Assembly: GCF_001620065.1 (NCBI RefSeq)
Contig: NZ_LQGV01000001.1
Location: 1,116,001-1,180,000 of the forward strand
Length of the DNA stretch: 64,000 nt
Direction of reading: 5' to 3'
Origin: Microbacterium sp. TNHR37B
GTDB lineage: Bacteria; Actinomycetota; Actinomycetes; Actinomycetales; Microbacteriaceae
The number at the start of each line of letters is the position of its first letter. Position 1 is the first letter of the stretch. A model generated the notes under the pieces. It worked only from the letters and a program-made list of their open reading frames with translations. It was not told the DNA's origin and searched no databases. The translations under genes were made by a program, and so were the position numbers. This document shows, piece after piece, positions 34,640 to 43,793 of this stretch.

Positions 34640-36232
34640 TCAGTCATAACGGCCCTCCGCATGCCAGACCCCGGCCTCGCACACCAGGAGCCACGCGGTC
34701 TGGACGACGTCGACGACCTGGAACCGGTGGGCATGACGGGCGCGAGTGGGATCCCATCCGCGCTCGACGATCGGCCACGGACCGGCCCACGTGCCGATCT
34801 CCCGCCGCCTCCCTTCGATCACCAGCGCAGCGGGTTCGGCGGTGAGCTCGCCCCGTGCATCGACGGCGACCATGTCGCCTTCGGCATCGATCACATCGAC
34901 CGGCGCCGGCTCGACGAAAACCGTCGACGGCAGCGGGTCGGGAAGGCTCCCGGGCCACGGCCTCGGCGGGGTGGAACCCGGACGCGCCGCCCCCGCTCCG
35001 GAGGTCACGCTCCCCTGCTCCACCCGGTCGCCCCAGGGAACGAGCACCTGCCGCTCCCGCAGCCACCGGCCGCCGCCGAGAGCGGGGGTGAGCACGCCGC
35101 GGTGCCCGATCATGGCCTGCACCCGGGACAACGCGTGGTGCACCCGTTCTTCGGGACCTGATCCGAAGAGACCGCGAACGTGATGGGCGGCCGCCTCCAC
35201 CCGCTCCGGCTCGAGGCGGACGTGTGCGACGGCGCTGCGCAGCGCCTGCTCGGCCAGCTGCCAACGCACCCGGTCGACGACCCCCGCCGCGTCGAAGGCT
35301 CCGGGATGAAGCCAGACCCGTGAGCTGCGTTCGCCGCGCTCGCCCGTCACGACGATCCGCAGCTCGGTGCAGACCAGGTCGACCGCCCCCAGCCCGGTGA
35401 TGAACGCGTCGGCGGCCATACGCGTGCCGAACGCCACCTGCTCGGCCAGGTCGAGCGGAGGTTCGAAGTCCACCTCCCGGTGGAGCTCGGGCGGGGGCGT
35501 CCGCGGGGTGACGGCACGGGAGTCCGCCCCCGCGGCCAGGGCGTGCAGGCGCGCGCCGCGCGGGCCGAACCTCTCCACGAGCCGCTCCGCCGGGAGGGCG
35601 GCGAACTGCCCGAGAGTCTGTACTCCGAGACGCGCCAGGAGATCGACGATGTCCTCGTCGTCGAGCTGGGAGATCGGGAGCCGGGAGAGGAAGGTCGCCG
35701 CCTCACCGGGTGGCACGATCCGCACCGGCTCGCCCGGACGGGTGGCGGCACGGGCCGCCTGCTCGGCGGTGAAGGGTCCGTCGGCCACCCCCGCCCGCAC
35801 ATCGACGAGGCCTTCCTCGATGAGTGCGCCCGCCAGTGCGGTCGCCGCCGCCGCTTCTCCCCCGTAGTACCGCGCTGGTCCCCGAGCCCGCAGCGCGCAC
35901 AGCCCCGGGGCCAGCAACTGCACTCCCGGAGCGAGGTCCTCCACTCGGGAGACCAATGGCGCGAACACCCGGTGGTCCCGCACCGGATCGGCATCGACGA
36001 CGAGCAGCTCGGGGCATCGCGCCTGTGCATCGCGGCGACGCTGCCCCCGCCGCACTCCGTCGGCACGGGCCGCCGCCGAGCACGCCAAGACGGCCCCTTT
36101 GTGGATGACCGCGATCGGAGCCGCCGCATCGAGGGGAGACTCGCCGTCGCGGGTCGTCGCGACCACGGGCCAATCCGGCACCCAGAGGACCAGGCTGCGG
36201 ACGGGCGCGGCATCGGCGGGGAACGGTTCCAT
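34640..36232 (-). CDS. imuB: ImuB, Y-family polymerase-like mutasome protein
   Basis: A 530-residue protein with Y-family architecture (palm start RSLVLWVPDWPVVATTRDG, helix-hairpin-helix region LLARLGVQTLGQFAALPAERLVERFGPRGARLHALAAG) but without the acidic metal-binding residues of active Y-family polymerases: the first catalytic position in VLWVPDWPV lacks the DxD arrangement. ImuB acts as a scaffold that links DnaE2 to the beta clamp and to ImuA'. It starts one base after the ImuA' stop and ends 33 nt before dnaE2, so the three genes form one SOS-controlled operon. Confidence 0.9.
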   Translation of the reverse strand: MEPFPADAAPVRSLVLWVPDWPVVATTRDGESPLDAAAPIAVIHKGAVLACSAAARADGVRRGQRRRDAQARCPELLVVDADPVRDHRVFAPLVSRVEDLAPGVQLLAPGLCALRARGPARYYGGEAAAATALAGALIEEGLVDVRAGVADGPFTAEQAARAATRPGEPVRIVPPGEAATFLSRLPISQLDDEDIVDLLARLGVQTLGQFAALPAERLVERFGPRGARLHALAAGADSRAVTPRTPPPELHREVDFEPPLDLAEQVAFGTRMAADAFITGLGAVDLVCTELRIVVTGERGERSSRVWLHPGAFDAAGVVDRVRWQLAEQALRSAVAHVRLEPERVEAAAHHVRGLFGSGPEERVHHALSRVQAMIGHRGVLTPALGGGRWLRERQVLVPWGDRVEQGSVTSGAGAARPGSTPPRPWPGSLPDPLPSTVFVEPAPVDVIDAEGDMVAVDARGELTAEPAALVIEGRRREIGTWAGPWPIVERGWDPTRARHAHRFQVVDVVQTAWLLVCEAGVWHAEGRYD

Positions 36233-36233
36233 C

Positions 36234-36971
36234 TCACACCGCCGATCGGAGGGGAGCGAGATCCTGCGGGCTACGGATGCGGCTCCGGCCCTCGGCGACC
36301 GGGGCCAGTCGCCCGTCGGGCGACGGCAGCAGCATGCGCTCTTGCCGGGGAACGGGGAAGCGGCGACTGCTCACCGTCACCGTGAGCTCTCGCGCGGCGA
36401 GCAGCCCGTGCCCCTCGCCGAGTCCCGACCACTGCCCCTCGTCCACGGCGATCATCGCCTCGGTCTGCGGCCAGGGCCCCTGGACCAGGAGAACGGTGCC
36501 GCGATCGCGCATGCGGGCGGAGAGCCGCGCGACCTCCGCATCGCGCGCGCGACCGGGAGGGCGGAGGGCGACGACCGGGATCACTTCGGCGATCGCCGAG
36601 GTGATCGCGAGCCACCGCGGACCCGGATCGGGAACCAGCACCAGCCGAGAGAGGTCCACTCCTCCGTGCGCCGCCGCCTCCACACCGAACTCGGGCATCC
36701 CCACGACGGCGCACCATGATCCTTCTTGGGACGGCGCGGCCAGGAGCGCCGACAACAGCGACATGGACGCTCCGAGCGCATACGAGGCGCCGGAGCGGAG
36801 CCCCCGCCCGGGCAGAAGGGCAGCGAGCGCGGGGTGCGTGGGAAGCACAGGGGTGTCGAGCGAGCGGCCCTGCAGCTGTTCGACCTTGGCTCGCAGCGCG
36901 CGGACCGTGTCGAGCGACGTATCGACGTCGCCCGTCACGGCCACAACACTCTGCACTCTCGCCCCCACCAC
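36234..36971 (-). CDS. ImuA'-like mutasome protein
   Basis: A 245-residue protein in the position of ImuA'. It is RecA-like in its central strands (SWCAVVGMPEFGVEAAAHGGVDLSRLVLV, then VIPVVALRPPGRARDAEVARLSARMRDRGTVLLVQGPWPQTEAMIAVDEGQWSGLG), but the Walker A is degenerate (LGASMSLLSALL with no GKT). It would join ImuB and DnaE2 in mutagenic translesion synthesis. Two adjacent GTG codons (36971 and 36968) are possible starts; the second lies 6 nt after the -10 box, which suits leaderless translation. A LexA box sits within the promoter. Confidence 0.8.
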   Translation of the reverse strand: MVGARVQSVVAVTGDVDTSLDTVRALRAKVEQLQGRSLDTPVLPTHPALAALLPGRGLRSGASYALGASMSLLSALLAAPSQEGSWCAVVGMPEFGVEAAAHGGVDLSRLVLVPDPGPRWLAITSAIAEVIPVVALRPPGRARDAEVARLSARMRDRGTVLLVQGPWPQTEAMIAVDEGQWSGLGEGHGLLAARELTVTVSSRRFPVPRQERMLLPSPDGRLAPVAEGRSRIRSPQDLAPLRSAV

Positions 36972-36974
36972 GAC

Positions 36975-37003
36975 AGGTTAGAACTTTTGTTCTAACGACT
37001 CAA
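36975..37003 (-). promoter_or_regulatory. SOS promoter of imuA'-imuB-dnaE2 with LexA box
   Basis: -35 TTGAGT (37003-36998) and -10 TAACCT (36980-36975) are 17 bp apart. The spacer and its edge hold the 20-bp palindrome at 36977-36996 with core GAAC-N4-GTTC, the LexA site of Gram-positive bacteria. LexA bound there would block RNA polymerase directly. Confidence 0.85.
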
Positions 37004-37074
37004 GATGATGGATTCGAAGATAGGGACGACCACCGACACCGGCGTCGGGGCGGAGGACTCCTGCGGAGGGGAGG

Positions 37075-37572
37075 CTAGGCGGCCAGGGCCAGGTAGGGCT
37101 CCCACACCGGATCGCTGCGCTCCGTGCCGCGCACCGTCCACTGCGTTCCCCGGGGAGGCTGCGGCACCCAACGCAGCTCCCAGCCCATCTCCTGCGGCGT
37201 CCGGTCGCCCTTCGCGTTGTTGCACCGCAGGCAGCAGGCGACCAGGTTCTCCCACGAATCCGCTCCCCCGCGGGACCGCGGCAGCACGTGGTCGATGGTC
37301 GAGGCGCCCTTGCTGCAGTACGCGCACCGATGCCCGTCGCGCCGGAGCACTCCGCGGCGCGTGACGGGCACGCGACGCGCACCGGGCACCCGGACGTATC
37401 GGGTGAGGAGGATCACGGCGGGGCGGTCGAAGGCACCCCGCGTCCCCCACACCGGATCTCCGTCGACACGTTCGATGACGGTGGCCTTGTCGTTCATGAC
37501 GAGCACGAGCGCTCGCTTGAACGAGACGACGGCCAGGGGTTCGTATCCTGCGTTCAGCACCAGAGTGCGCAT
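37075..37572 (-). CDS. HNH endonuclease
   Basis: A 165-residue protein with a C-terminal HNH domain: RRDGHRCAYCSKGASTIDHVLPRSRGGADSWENLVACCLRCNNAKGDRTP supplies two CxxC zinc knuckles and the catalytic DH and N positions. The N-terminal half (MRTLVLNAGYEPLAVVSFKRALVLVMNDKATVIE) is the conserved extension of a chromosomal HNH family common in actinobacteria, whose role is unclear. AGAGGA lies 6-7 nt before the ATG. It is downstream of a small candidate gene with its own terminator, and of the SOS mutasome on the same strand. Confidence 0.88.
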   Translation of the reverse strand: MRTLVLNAGYEPLAVVSFKRALVLVMNDKATVIERVDGDPVWGTRGAFDRPAVILLTRYVRVPGARRVPVTRRGVLRRDGHRCAYCSKGASTIDHVLPRSRGGADSWENLVACCLRCNNAKGDRTPQEMGWELRWVPQPPRGTQWTVRGTERSDPVWEPYLALAA

Positions 37573-37654
37573 TCGGTGTCCTCTCGAACTGCCGTGACGG
37601 CTTCAGCGGTTGTTCGGTGTGCGACGTTTGCGCGATCGGAGTGGTGCGGGCACG

Positions 37655-37684
37655 AAAAAGGCGCCGTCAAAAAGACAGCGCCTT
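37655..37684 (-). terminator. Rho-independent terminator of the small gene
   Basis: On the minus strand AAGGCGC and GCGCCTT form the stem, with further GTC/GAC pairing around a T-rich loop, followed by TTTTT. The stop codon of the small candidate gene lies in the loop side of the hairpin. Confidence 0.75.
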
Positions 37685-37780
37685 GGATCCGCGACGAATG
37701 TCGCGGCAGTCGTGCACACGATGCCGAAGGACATAGCGACCGAGCGCATTCACGGTTCGAATGCGGGGTACTGCGTCCAT
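37667..37780 (-). CDS. Candidate 37-residue basic protein
   Basis: A short frame from ATG at 37780 to TGA at 37667: MDAVPRIRTVNALGRYVLRH followed by RVHDCRDIRRGSKALSF. It is arginine-rich (8 of 37). GGAGGGGGAG lies just upstream of the ATG and a TAGCCT -10 box is at 37820-37815. A U-tailed terminator overlaps its end, so promoter, ribosome site, frame and terminator form a compact unit. Third-position G/C content (roughly half) is lower than in neighbours, which argues for caution. It might be a leader peptide for the HNH gene, a small stress protein, or part of a small RNA. I do not recognise a family. Confidence 0.4.
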   Translation of the reverse strand: MDAVPRIRTVNALGRYVLRHRVHDCRDIRRGSKALSF

Positions 37781-37814
37781 CTGCTCCCCCTCCGCTCGCG
37801 CGGGCGTCGGGATC

Positions 37815-37820
37815 AGGCTA
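37815..37820 (-). promoter_or_regulatory. -10 box of the small gene
   Basis: TAGCCT on the minus strand, 34 nt before the ATG at 37780. No convincing -35 is visible. The remaining 190 bp up to the M23 gene end show no further feature. Confidence 0.4.
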
Positions 37821-38012
37821 ATGCACGGCGAGACCGGTCCGCCCCATCGCGCGAGGATTCGGAAGCCGCGTGTCGGTTGCCAGGCACCTCCAGTCCGCTC
37901 CAGAAGCAGGCCGAACCGGACGAGAACGGCGTCCGGTGAGCTCTGCTCACGGTTCAGCCTGCTTTTGGCACGCGAGAACCGATGTCGGCGCCGTCGAGGG
38001 GCGCGGATGACG

Positions 38013-38915
38013 TCAGCCGACGTTGGCGCGCAGCCAGGACTCGGCGTTGACGTACCCGCCGTTGAGCCGGATCTCCAGGTGGAGGTGCGTGCCGAACGCG
38101 CGTCCGGTGTCGCTGACCTGGCCGATGAGCTGACCCGCCGACACGGTCTGACCGACCGAGACGCGGCGACTGCCGTACAGCATGTGCGCGTAGAGCGACG
38201 TGACGCTCTTGCCGCCGATGTTGTGGGCGATCTTCACGTACACACCCCAGCCGGGGCCGCTCTCGCTGGAGGCGACGACGACCCCGTCGGCGATCGCGTA
38301 GATGGGCGTTCCGCGCCCGACCATGTAGTCGGTGCCCTTGTGACCGGCGTAGGGGGTGCCGAAGTTGTTGAACGACGTGAGGGGACGCACGACGTCTCCC
38401 GCCGCGGCGATCGTCTCGGGAACGGACATGCTCACCGAGGAGGACGAGGAGGTGCGCGACTGCGACGCGACGCGTGCAGCGAGGGCGGCCTTGGCCGCCT
38501 CCTCCTGCTTCTTCTTCTCGATCTCCTCGGGCGTCGTGGCCGAGTATCCGCCACGGTCGAGGGCCTCCGGCGTGGCCTCGGAGCCGATGACGAGCGACTG
38601 CGCGTTCTCCGCGGCGACCTGCTGCAACGTCACGGCGTCCGCGTTCTCGCCACGGGCGGCGGCGAAGGCGGGGATCGCGACGGTGGCGACCATCCCTGCG
38701 ACGGCGGTGACCGTCAGGAACGTGCGCACCGGGTGAGCGGTGCGTGCCGGCGCCGGACGACGGCGGACGGGCGCACTCGCTCCGGCGGCGGACGTCGTGG
38801 CGACGGCCCGTGATCGGATGAGGCGGCGTCCGCGCCCACGCGGGGCAGGGGTGGTCTCGGCAGGTGTCGTCTCGGACTCGGGTCGTTCCTTCGACGAATC
38901 GAACTGTTCGGCCAA
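38013..38915 (-). CDS. M23-family (LytM-like) cell-wall peptidase
   Basis: A 300-residue protein with a basic cytoplasmic N-terminus, one membrane span (about 65-86, FLTVTAVAGMVATVAIPAFA), a helical Ala/Glu/Lys stretch (about 127-148) and a C-terminal LytM domain. Zinc-binding positions are H and D in HKGTDY and the HxH in THLHLEI. It would cleave peptidoglycan cross-links or recruit an amidase outside the cell. The start is TTG at 38915 with GGAGG 5 nt upstream. A leader of about 164 nt with strong predicted pairing precedes it. Confidence 0.87.
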   Translation of the reverse strand: MAEQFDSSKERPESETTPAETTPAPRGRGRRLIRSRAVATTSAAGASAPVRRRPAPARTAHPVRTFLTVTAVAGMVATVAIPAFAAARGENADAVTLQQVAAENAQSLVIGSEATPEALDRGGYSATTPEEIEKKKQEEAAKAALAARVASQSRTSSSSSVSMSVPETIAAAGDVVRPLTSFNNFGTPYAGHKGTDYMVGRGTPIYAIADGVVVASSESGPGWGVYVKIAHNIGGKSVTSLYAHMLYGSRRVSVGQTVSAGQLIGQVSDTGRAFGTHLHLEIRLNGGYVNAESWLRANVG

Positions 38916-38920
38916 ACTTT

Positions 38921-38951
38921 CCTCCCGGCCTTCGCATCTCCCGAGGCCGGG
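38921..38951 (-). promoter_or_regulatory. Hairpin overlapping ribosome site of M23 gene
   Basis: CCCGGCCT (38951-38944) pairs with AGGCCGGG (38931-38924). The last bases of the stem belong to the GGGAGG ribosome site, so folding can affect initiation. Confidence 0.5.
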
Positions 38952-38958
38952 TGAGGCG

Positions 38959-39029
38959 GGTCCGTCGGCAGTGTTCGTCGTACTGTGTCGGGCACAGATG
39001 TACGGGCTTCACCGCACGAACGACGGACC
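38959..39029 (-). ncRNA. Structured leader element of M23 gene
   Basis: A 9-bp stem (39029-39021 with 38967-38959), a 5-bp stem (39020-39016 with 38978-38974) and a 5-bp hairpin (38997-38993 with 38987-38983) nest in order in the untranslated leader. It does not show the conserved blocks of the c-di-AMP riboswitch that I know from other cell-wall hydrolase genes. Confidence 0.45.
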
Positions 39030-39085
39030 ATCAAGGCTTTCCGTGCGGAGGTCCTGTGGCGGGCTTCTCGCCGTCGGACGTACCG

Positions 39086-39114
39086 AGGCTACCGGAAGGT
39101 AACGAATATGTCAC
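39086..39114 (-). promoter_or_regulatory. Promoter of M23 gene
   Basis: -35 GTGACA (39114-39109) and -10 TAGCCT (39091-39086) are 17 bp apart. Transcription would start near 39079, leaving a leader of about 164 nt. Confidence 0.5.
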
Positions 39115-39180
39115 GCATCAGACACTCGGACAGCGACGTTCTGCGCCGATACCCAGGGTCGCGGACGGGTGAGCGAACGC

Positions 39181-39888
39181 TCAGACGGTCGCCGCGACCT
39201 CGGTGAGGAAGATGTGCGAGGCCACCTCGACGGGCAGCTCCAAGCCGTCTTCCCGGCCCTCCATCTGCACGAGGACGTACCCCTCGCTGAACCGGAACCG
39301 ACCGCTCGCACCGGGCAGGACGCCGGCGGCGCGCAGCTGCTCGAGCAGTTCGGGGTCGACCTGCACGGGCTCGGCGAGGCGGCGGACGGTTCCCTCGATG
39401 GGGCCCTCCTCTGCCTGCAGGGCCCGGACCAGTCCGACGACCCCGTCGTGGAAGGTGCGGGCAGGAAGGTCGCCCAACTGGTCGAGCCCCGGGATGGGAT
39501 TGCCGTACGGGGATTCGGTCGGGTGGCCGAGCAGTTCGATCAGGCGACGCTCGACGAGCTCGCTCATGACGTGCTCCCAGCGGCAGGCCTCTTCGTGGAC
39601 GTAGGCCCAGTCGAGCCCGATGACGTCGCTCAGGAGCCGCTCCGCCAGGCGATGCTTGCGCATGACGTCCACGGCCTTCTGGCGACCCGCGTCGGTGAGC
39701 TCCAGCGACCGGTCGTCGGAGACGACGACCAGACCGTCGCGCTCCATTCGTCCGACGGTCTGGGAGACCGTCGGACCGGAGTGACCGAGACGCTCCGAGA
39801 TGCGGGCGCGCAGAGGAACGATGCCCTCTTCCTCGAGTTCGAGGATGGTGCGCAGGTACATCTCGGTGGTGTCGATCAGATCGGTCAT
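39181..39888 (-). CDS. DtxR-family metal-dependent regulator
   Basis: A 235-residue regulator with an N-terminal winged helix (TTEMYLRTILELEEEGIVPLRARISERLGHSGPTVSQTVGRMERDGLVVV), a metal-binding and dimerisation domain with the DtxR ligand set (M10, C and E-H in EEACRWEHVMS) and a C-terminal SH3-like domain (about 150-230). It represses iron or manganese genes when the metal is bound. It stands upstream of the M23 gene on the same strand and is divergent from serC. GAGG lies 6 nt before the ATG. Confidence 0.9.
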   Translation of the reverse strand: MTDLIDTTEMYLRTILELEEEGIVPLRARISERLGHSGPTVSQTVGRMERDGLVVVSDDRSLELTDAGRQKAVDVMRKHRLAERLLSDVIGLDWAYVHEEACRWEHVMSELVERRLIELLGHPTESPYGNPIPGLDQLGDLPARTFHDGVVGLVRALQAEEGPIEGTVRRLAEPVQVDPELLEQLRAAGVLPGASGRFRFSEGYVLVQMEGREDGLELPVEVASHIFLTEVAATV

Positions 39889-39975
39889 GGCAGGCCTCGT
39901 CGCGCGGTTCTGGGGTGCGCTTCCAGCCTATCCGTTTGTGACGGCCCCTGGCCGCCCAGCCCCGGCGGCCAACCC

Positions 39976-41106
<1,131 letters not shown>

Positions 41107-41177
41107 CCCCGTCGCCGCCGCGCCTCCGCGACACCGCCGCTCCTCCGCGGGTCTCTCCGCTCGTCATCCCCGTCGTG

Positions 41178-41257
41178 CACAACGGCGGGGATGACGGCGT
41201 GCTGGCGGCGTGTCGGCGGCGGATGACGGCGTGTCGGGGCGCACGTCCGCCGTTGTG
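41178..41257. repeat. Palindromic intergenic repeat, copy C (variant)
   Basis: Outer arms CACAACGGCGG (41178-41188) and CCGCCGTTGTG (41247-41257) pair perfectly. Inside, CGGCGTGTCGG occurs twice in the same orientation near 41205-41217 and 41227-41237 in place of the inner inverted arms of copies A and B. It lies between convergent serC and TetR genes. Confidence 0.65.
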
Positions 41258-41305
41258 ACATGTGTGACGCGCGGGAGACAGGCGCGGCGGCACGGCCGCC
41301 GCGGG

Positions 41306-41938
41306 TCAGACCAGGGGTGAGGGCCGGGGGTCGAGGACGGCGGAGACGATCGACTCGATCGCGAACTGCGACGCACGAGCGAGGTCGACCGCGGTCGGCT
41401 CGAGGAGCCACTGCACCTGGAGTCCGTCCATGACGGCCAGGATGCTCGCCGCCGCATCGTCGATGACGGCCGGCGCCTCGATCCCGCGCTCGGCGCACAC
41501 GAGCCGGAAGGCGGCGTCGACCTCGGCACGCAGGGTCCGGTAGCGCCCCTCGAAGTAGGCCCGCCCGGGATGGTCGTCGGTGACCGATTCGGCGGACAGC
41601 ACGGCGTAGGCCTGCACGATCCCGGCGCGCTGGGAGTTGTCCAGCGCGGTCTTGACGAGGTGGCGGAACAGATCCATGCCGTCGGGGATGTGCTGCCCCT
41701 CGAGGTCGGCGACATCGGTCTGGTCGCGATGGACCAAGACCTCCAGCAGGAGCTGATCCTTGGAGCCGAAGTGGTGCAGGATCCCGGCGTGGGTCATCCC
41801 GACCTGATCGGCGATGTCCTGCAGCGTCCCGCCCGTGAATCCCTTGGCGCCGAAGATGTCGACGGCGGCGTCGAGGATCTCTCGGCGGCGCGCGATCGTC
41901 TCCGGCCGCGAGCGCGGCTGACGACGGTGATCGACCAT
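41306..41938 (-). CDS. TetR-family transcriptional regulator
   Basis: A 210-residue regulator. The DNA-binding domain is at 10-60 (RRREILDAAVDIFGAKGFTGGTLQDIADQVGMTHAGILHHFGSKDQLLLEVLV) with a ligand domain behind it. It is divergent from an ABC operon ending in a GH3 glycosidase, and a palindrome in that operon's promoter is its probable site, so it is likely to repress sugar uptake until an inducer arrives. Confidence 0.87.
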   Translation of the reverse strand: MVDHRRQPRSRPETIARRREILDAAVDIFGAKGFTGGTLQDIADQVGMTHAGILHHFGSKDQLLLEVLVHRDQTDVADLEGQHIPDGMDLFRHLVKTALDNSQRAGIVQAYAVLSAESVTDDHPGRAYFEGRYRTLRAEVDAAFRLVCAERGIEAPAVIDDAAASILAVMDGLQVQWLLEPTAVDLARASQFAIESIVSAVLDPRPSPLV

Positions 41939-42007
41939 GCCGGGATCCCCCTCTCGAGTTGTCGGATCAGAGTCTACGCAGTGCCCCCGGCCTGGTTTCG
42001 CGAGGGG

Positions 42008-42036
42008 TTGTGTACTTACTTACTTGATTGTAAGTT
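42008..42036 (+). promoter_or_regulatory. Promoter with TetR-type operator of GH3/ABC operon
   Basis: -35 TTGTGT (42008-42013) and -10 TAAGTT (42031-42036) are 17 bp apart. ACTTAC-N6-GTAAGT (42018-42035) fills the spacer and part of the -10, the layout of direct repression. Confidence 0.6.
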
Positions 42037-42121
42037 AACTACGCAATCACGCTCAGCGCCGAGTCTGCACTCCTCTCGAGGGGACACCCGGCGCCGGGAC
42101 CCCACGTATGAAGGAGATGCA

Positions 42122-43786
42122 ATGAGGCTCAGAACCTCCCTCGCCGCCGCCGGCCTCGCCGCGGCTCTCGTCCTGTCTGGTTGCGCCGCCGGAAGCGGCG
42201 ACCAGAACACCGGCGACTCCGGCCAGCCCGGCGCCGCCCTCACGATCGCCAAGCCCGACGGCGCGATCACCACCGAGTCCCACAACCCCTACCTCGGCGA
42301 CTCCTCGGCCTCGAAGTACGGCTATGCGAAGGTGATCTTCGAGCCGCTGGCCCTCGTCAACCCCACCGGCGACCTCGGCACCACGCCGTGGCTGGCCGAA
42401 TCGGTGGAGTGGAACGACGACTACACCCAGCTCACGGTCGTCCCCCGCAGCGGCGTGAAGTGGAGCGACGGCACCGACTTCACCGGCGAGGACATCGTCT
42501 TCACCTTCGACCAGTACCTCAACGGCACGCTGGCCGACACCGGCGCCCTCAACTACACGGGCGCGACCGTCGACGGCGACAAGATCACGCTGTCGTTCAA
42601 GAACTCGAAGTACACGGCCCAGGCCCGGGTGCTGCACACTCCGATCGTGCCGAAGCACATCTGGGAGAACATCGACGACCCCAACACCGACCCGCTCAGC
42701 GGCGACGGGCTCGCGGTGGGAACCGGCCCCTATGTCCTCGACAGCTGGACCACCGAGTCGGTGACGCTCAAGGCCAACCCCGACTACTGGGGCGGCGAGC
42801 TCGCGGTCCCGGAGCTTCACTACGTGTCCTACGGCGACAACGCCGCGCTGACGACGGCTCTCGTCTCCGGCGACGCCGACTGGGCGCAGGCCTTCATCCC
42901 GCAGATCGAGTCGAGCTACCTCTCGGCCGACGAGGACAACCAGTTCCTCGTTTCGCCGACCGCGGGCGCGGGGACGCTCTTCATGAACCTGCAGACCAAG
43001 CCCTTCAACAACGTCGCCCTGCGCCAGGCGCTGGCGTGGACGATCGACCGTCAGGCCTACGTCGACATCGCTCGCGAGGGCGCGAGCGCACCGGTGTGGA
43101 GCGTCACCGGTCTCGGCGACGTGCTCAGCAGCGAGATCCTCCCGGAGTACCAGGGACAGAACTACTCCGTCGACGTCGACAAGGCCAAGCAGATCCTCAC
43201 CGATGCCGGTTACACGTGGAAGGACGAGAAGCTCATCGACCCCGACGGCGAGGCCGTCTCGTTCTCGATCTCGGTGCCGGCCGGGTGGAGCGACTGGAAC
43301 ACGGAGCAGGCGCTGATCGCCGAAGAGCTCGACGAGGCCCTCGGCATCGAGGTCAAGGTCGACCAGCCCGACTGGGGCGGCTGGGACGCCGCTCGCCAGG
43401 AGGGCACGTTCCAGGCGATCATCCACTGGCTGGAGGACACCGGGAACGCCTACGGCATGTACACCTCCACGATGGACCCGAAGTGGATCGTCGACGACAA
43501 GGCGCAGTTCAACTTCGGCCGCTTCGACGACCCGAAGGTGACCGAGGCGCTGAACACCTACGCGAACGCGTCGTCGGACGATGAGCGCCAGGCCGCGCTC
43601 GCGGTGATGCAGAAGGCGTTCGTGGACACCGTCCCCGCCATCCCGCTCGGGTCCCACCCGCTGCTGGGCGAGTTCAACACCCGCAACTACGTGGGATGGC
43701 CGTCGGAGGACGATCAGTACGCCTCCGCCGACCCGACACAGCCGGGCATCGTCCAGGTTCTGACGAAGCTGAAGCCGGCCGAGTAA
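42122..43786 (+). CDS. Family-5 solute-binding lipoprotein, likely oligosaccharide
   Basis: A 554-residue extracellular binding protein with lipobox LSGC (Cys21) and family-5 landmarks (VEWNDDYTQLTVVPRSGVKWSDGTDFTGEDIVFTFDQYL, then LRQALAWTIDRQAYVDIAREG). Family 5 covers peptides and also oligosaccharides such as cellobiose, xyloglucan or galacto-oligosaccharides. Here a GH3 glycosidase in the same operon favours a sugar. AAGGAG lies 5 nt before the ATG. A hairpin follows before the ATPase genes. Confidence 0.88.
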   Translation: MRLRTSLAAAGLAAALVLSGCAAGSGDQNTGDSGQPGAALTIAKPDGAITTESHNPYLGDSSASKYGYAKVIFEPLALVNPTGDLGTTPWLAESVEWNDDYTQLTVVPRSGVKWSDGTDFTGEDIVFTFDQYLNGTLADTGALNYTGATVDGDKITLSFKNSKYTAQARVLHTPIVPKHIWENIDDPNTDPLSGDGLAVGTGPYVLDSWTTESVTLKANPDYWGGELAVPELHYVSYGDNAALTTALVSGDADWAQAFIPQIESSYLSADEDNQFLVSPTAGAGTLFMNLQTKPFNNVALRQALAWTIDRQAYVDIAREGASAPVWSVTGLGDVLSSEILPEYQGQNYSVDVDKAKQILTDAGYTWKDEKLIDPDGEAVSFSISVPAGWSDWNTEQALIAEELDEALGIEVKVDQPDWGGWDAARQEGTFQAIIHWLEDTGNAYGMYTSTMDPKWIVDDKAQFNFGRFDDPKVTEALNTYANASSDDERQAALAVMQKAFVDTVPAIPLGSHPLLGEFNTRNYVGWPSEDDQYASADPTQPGIVQVLTKLKPAE

Positions 43787-43793
43787 GCCGCAC

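Noticed and set aside
36234..36971. Functional RecA-type ATPase
   Set aside because: No intact Walker A; position next to imuB and dnaE2 identifies it as ImuA'-like.
38916..39114. c-di-AMP (ydaO) riboswitch upstream of M23 gene
   Set aside because: Length and context fit, but the conserved blocks I know for that riboswitch are not visible; kept only as an unnamed structured leader.
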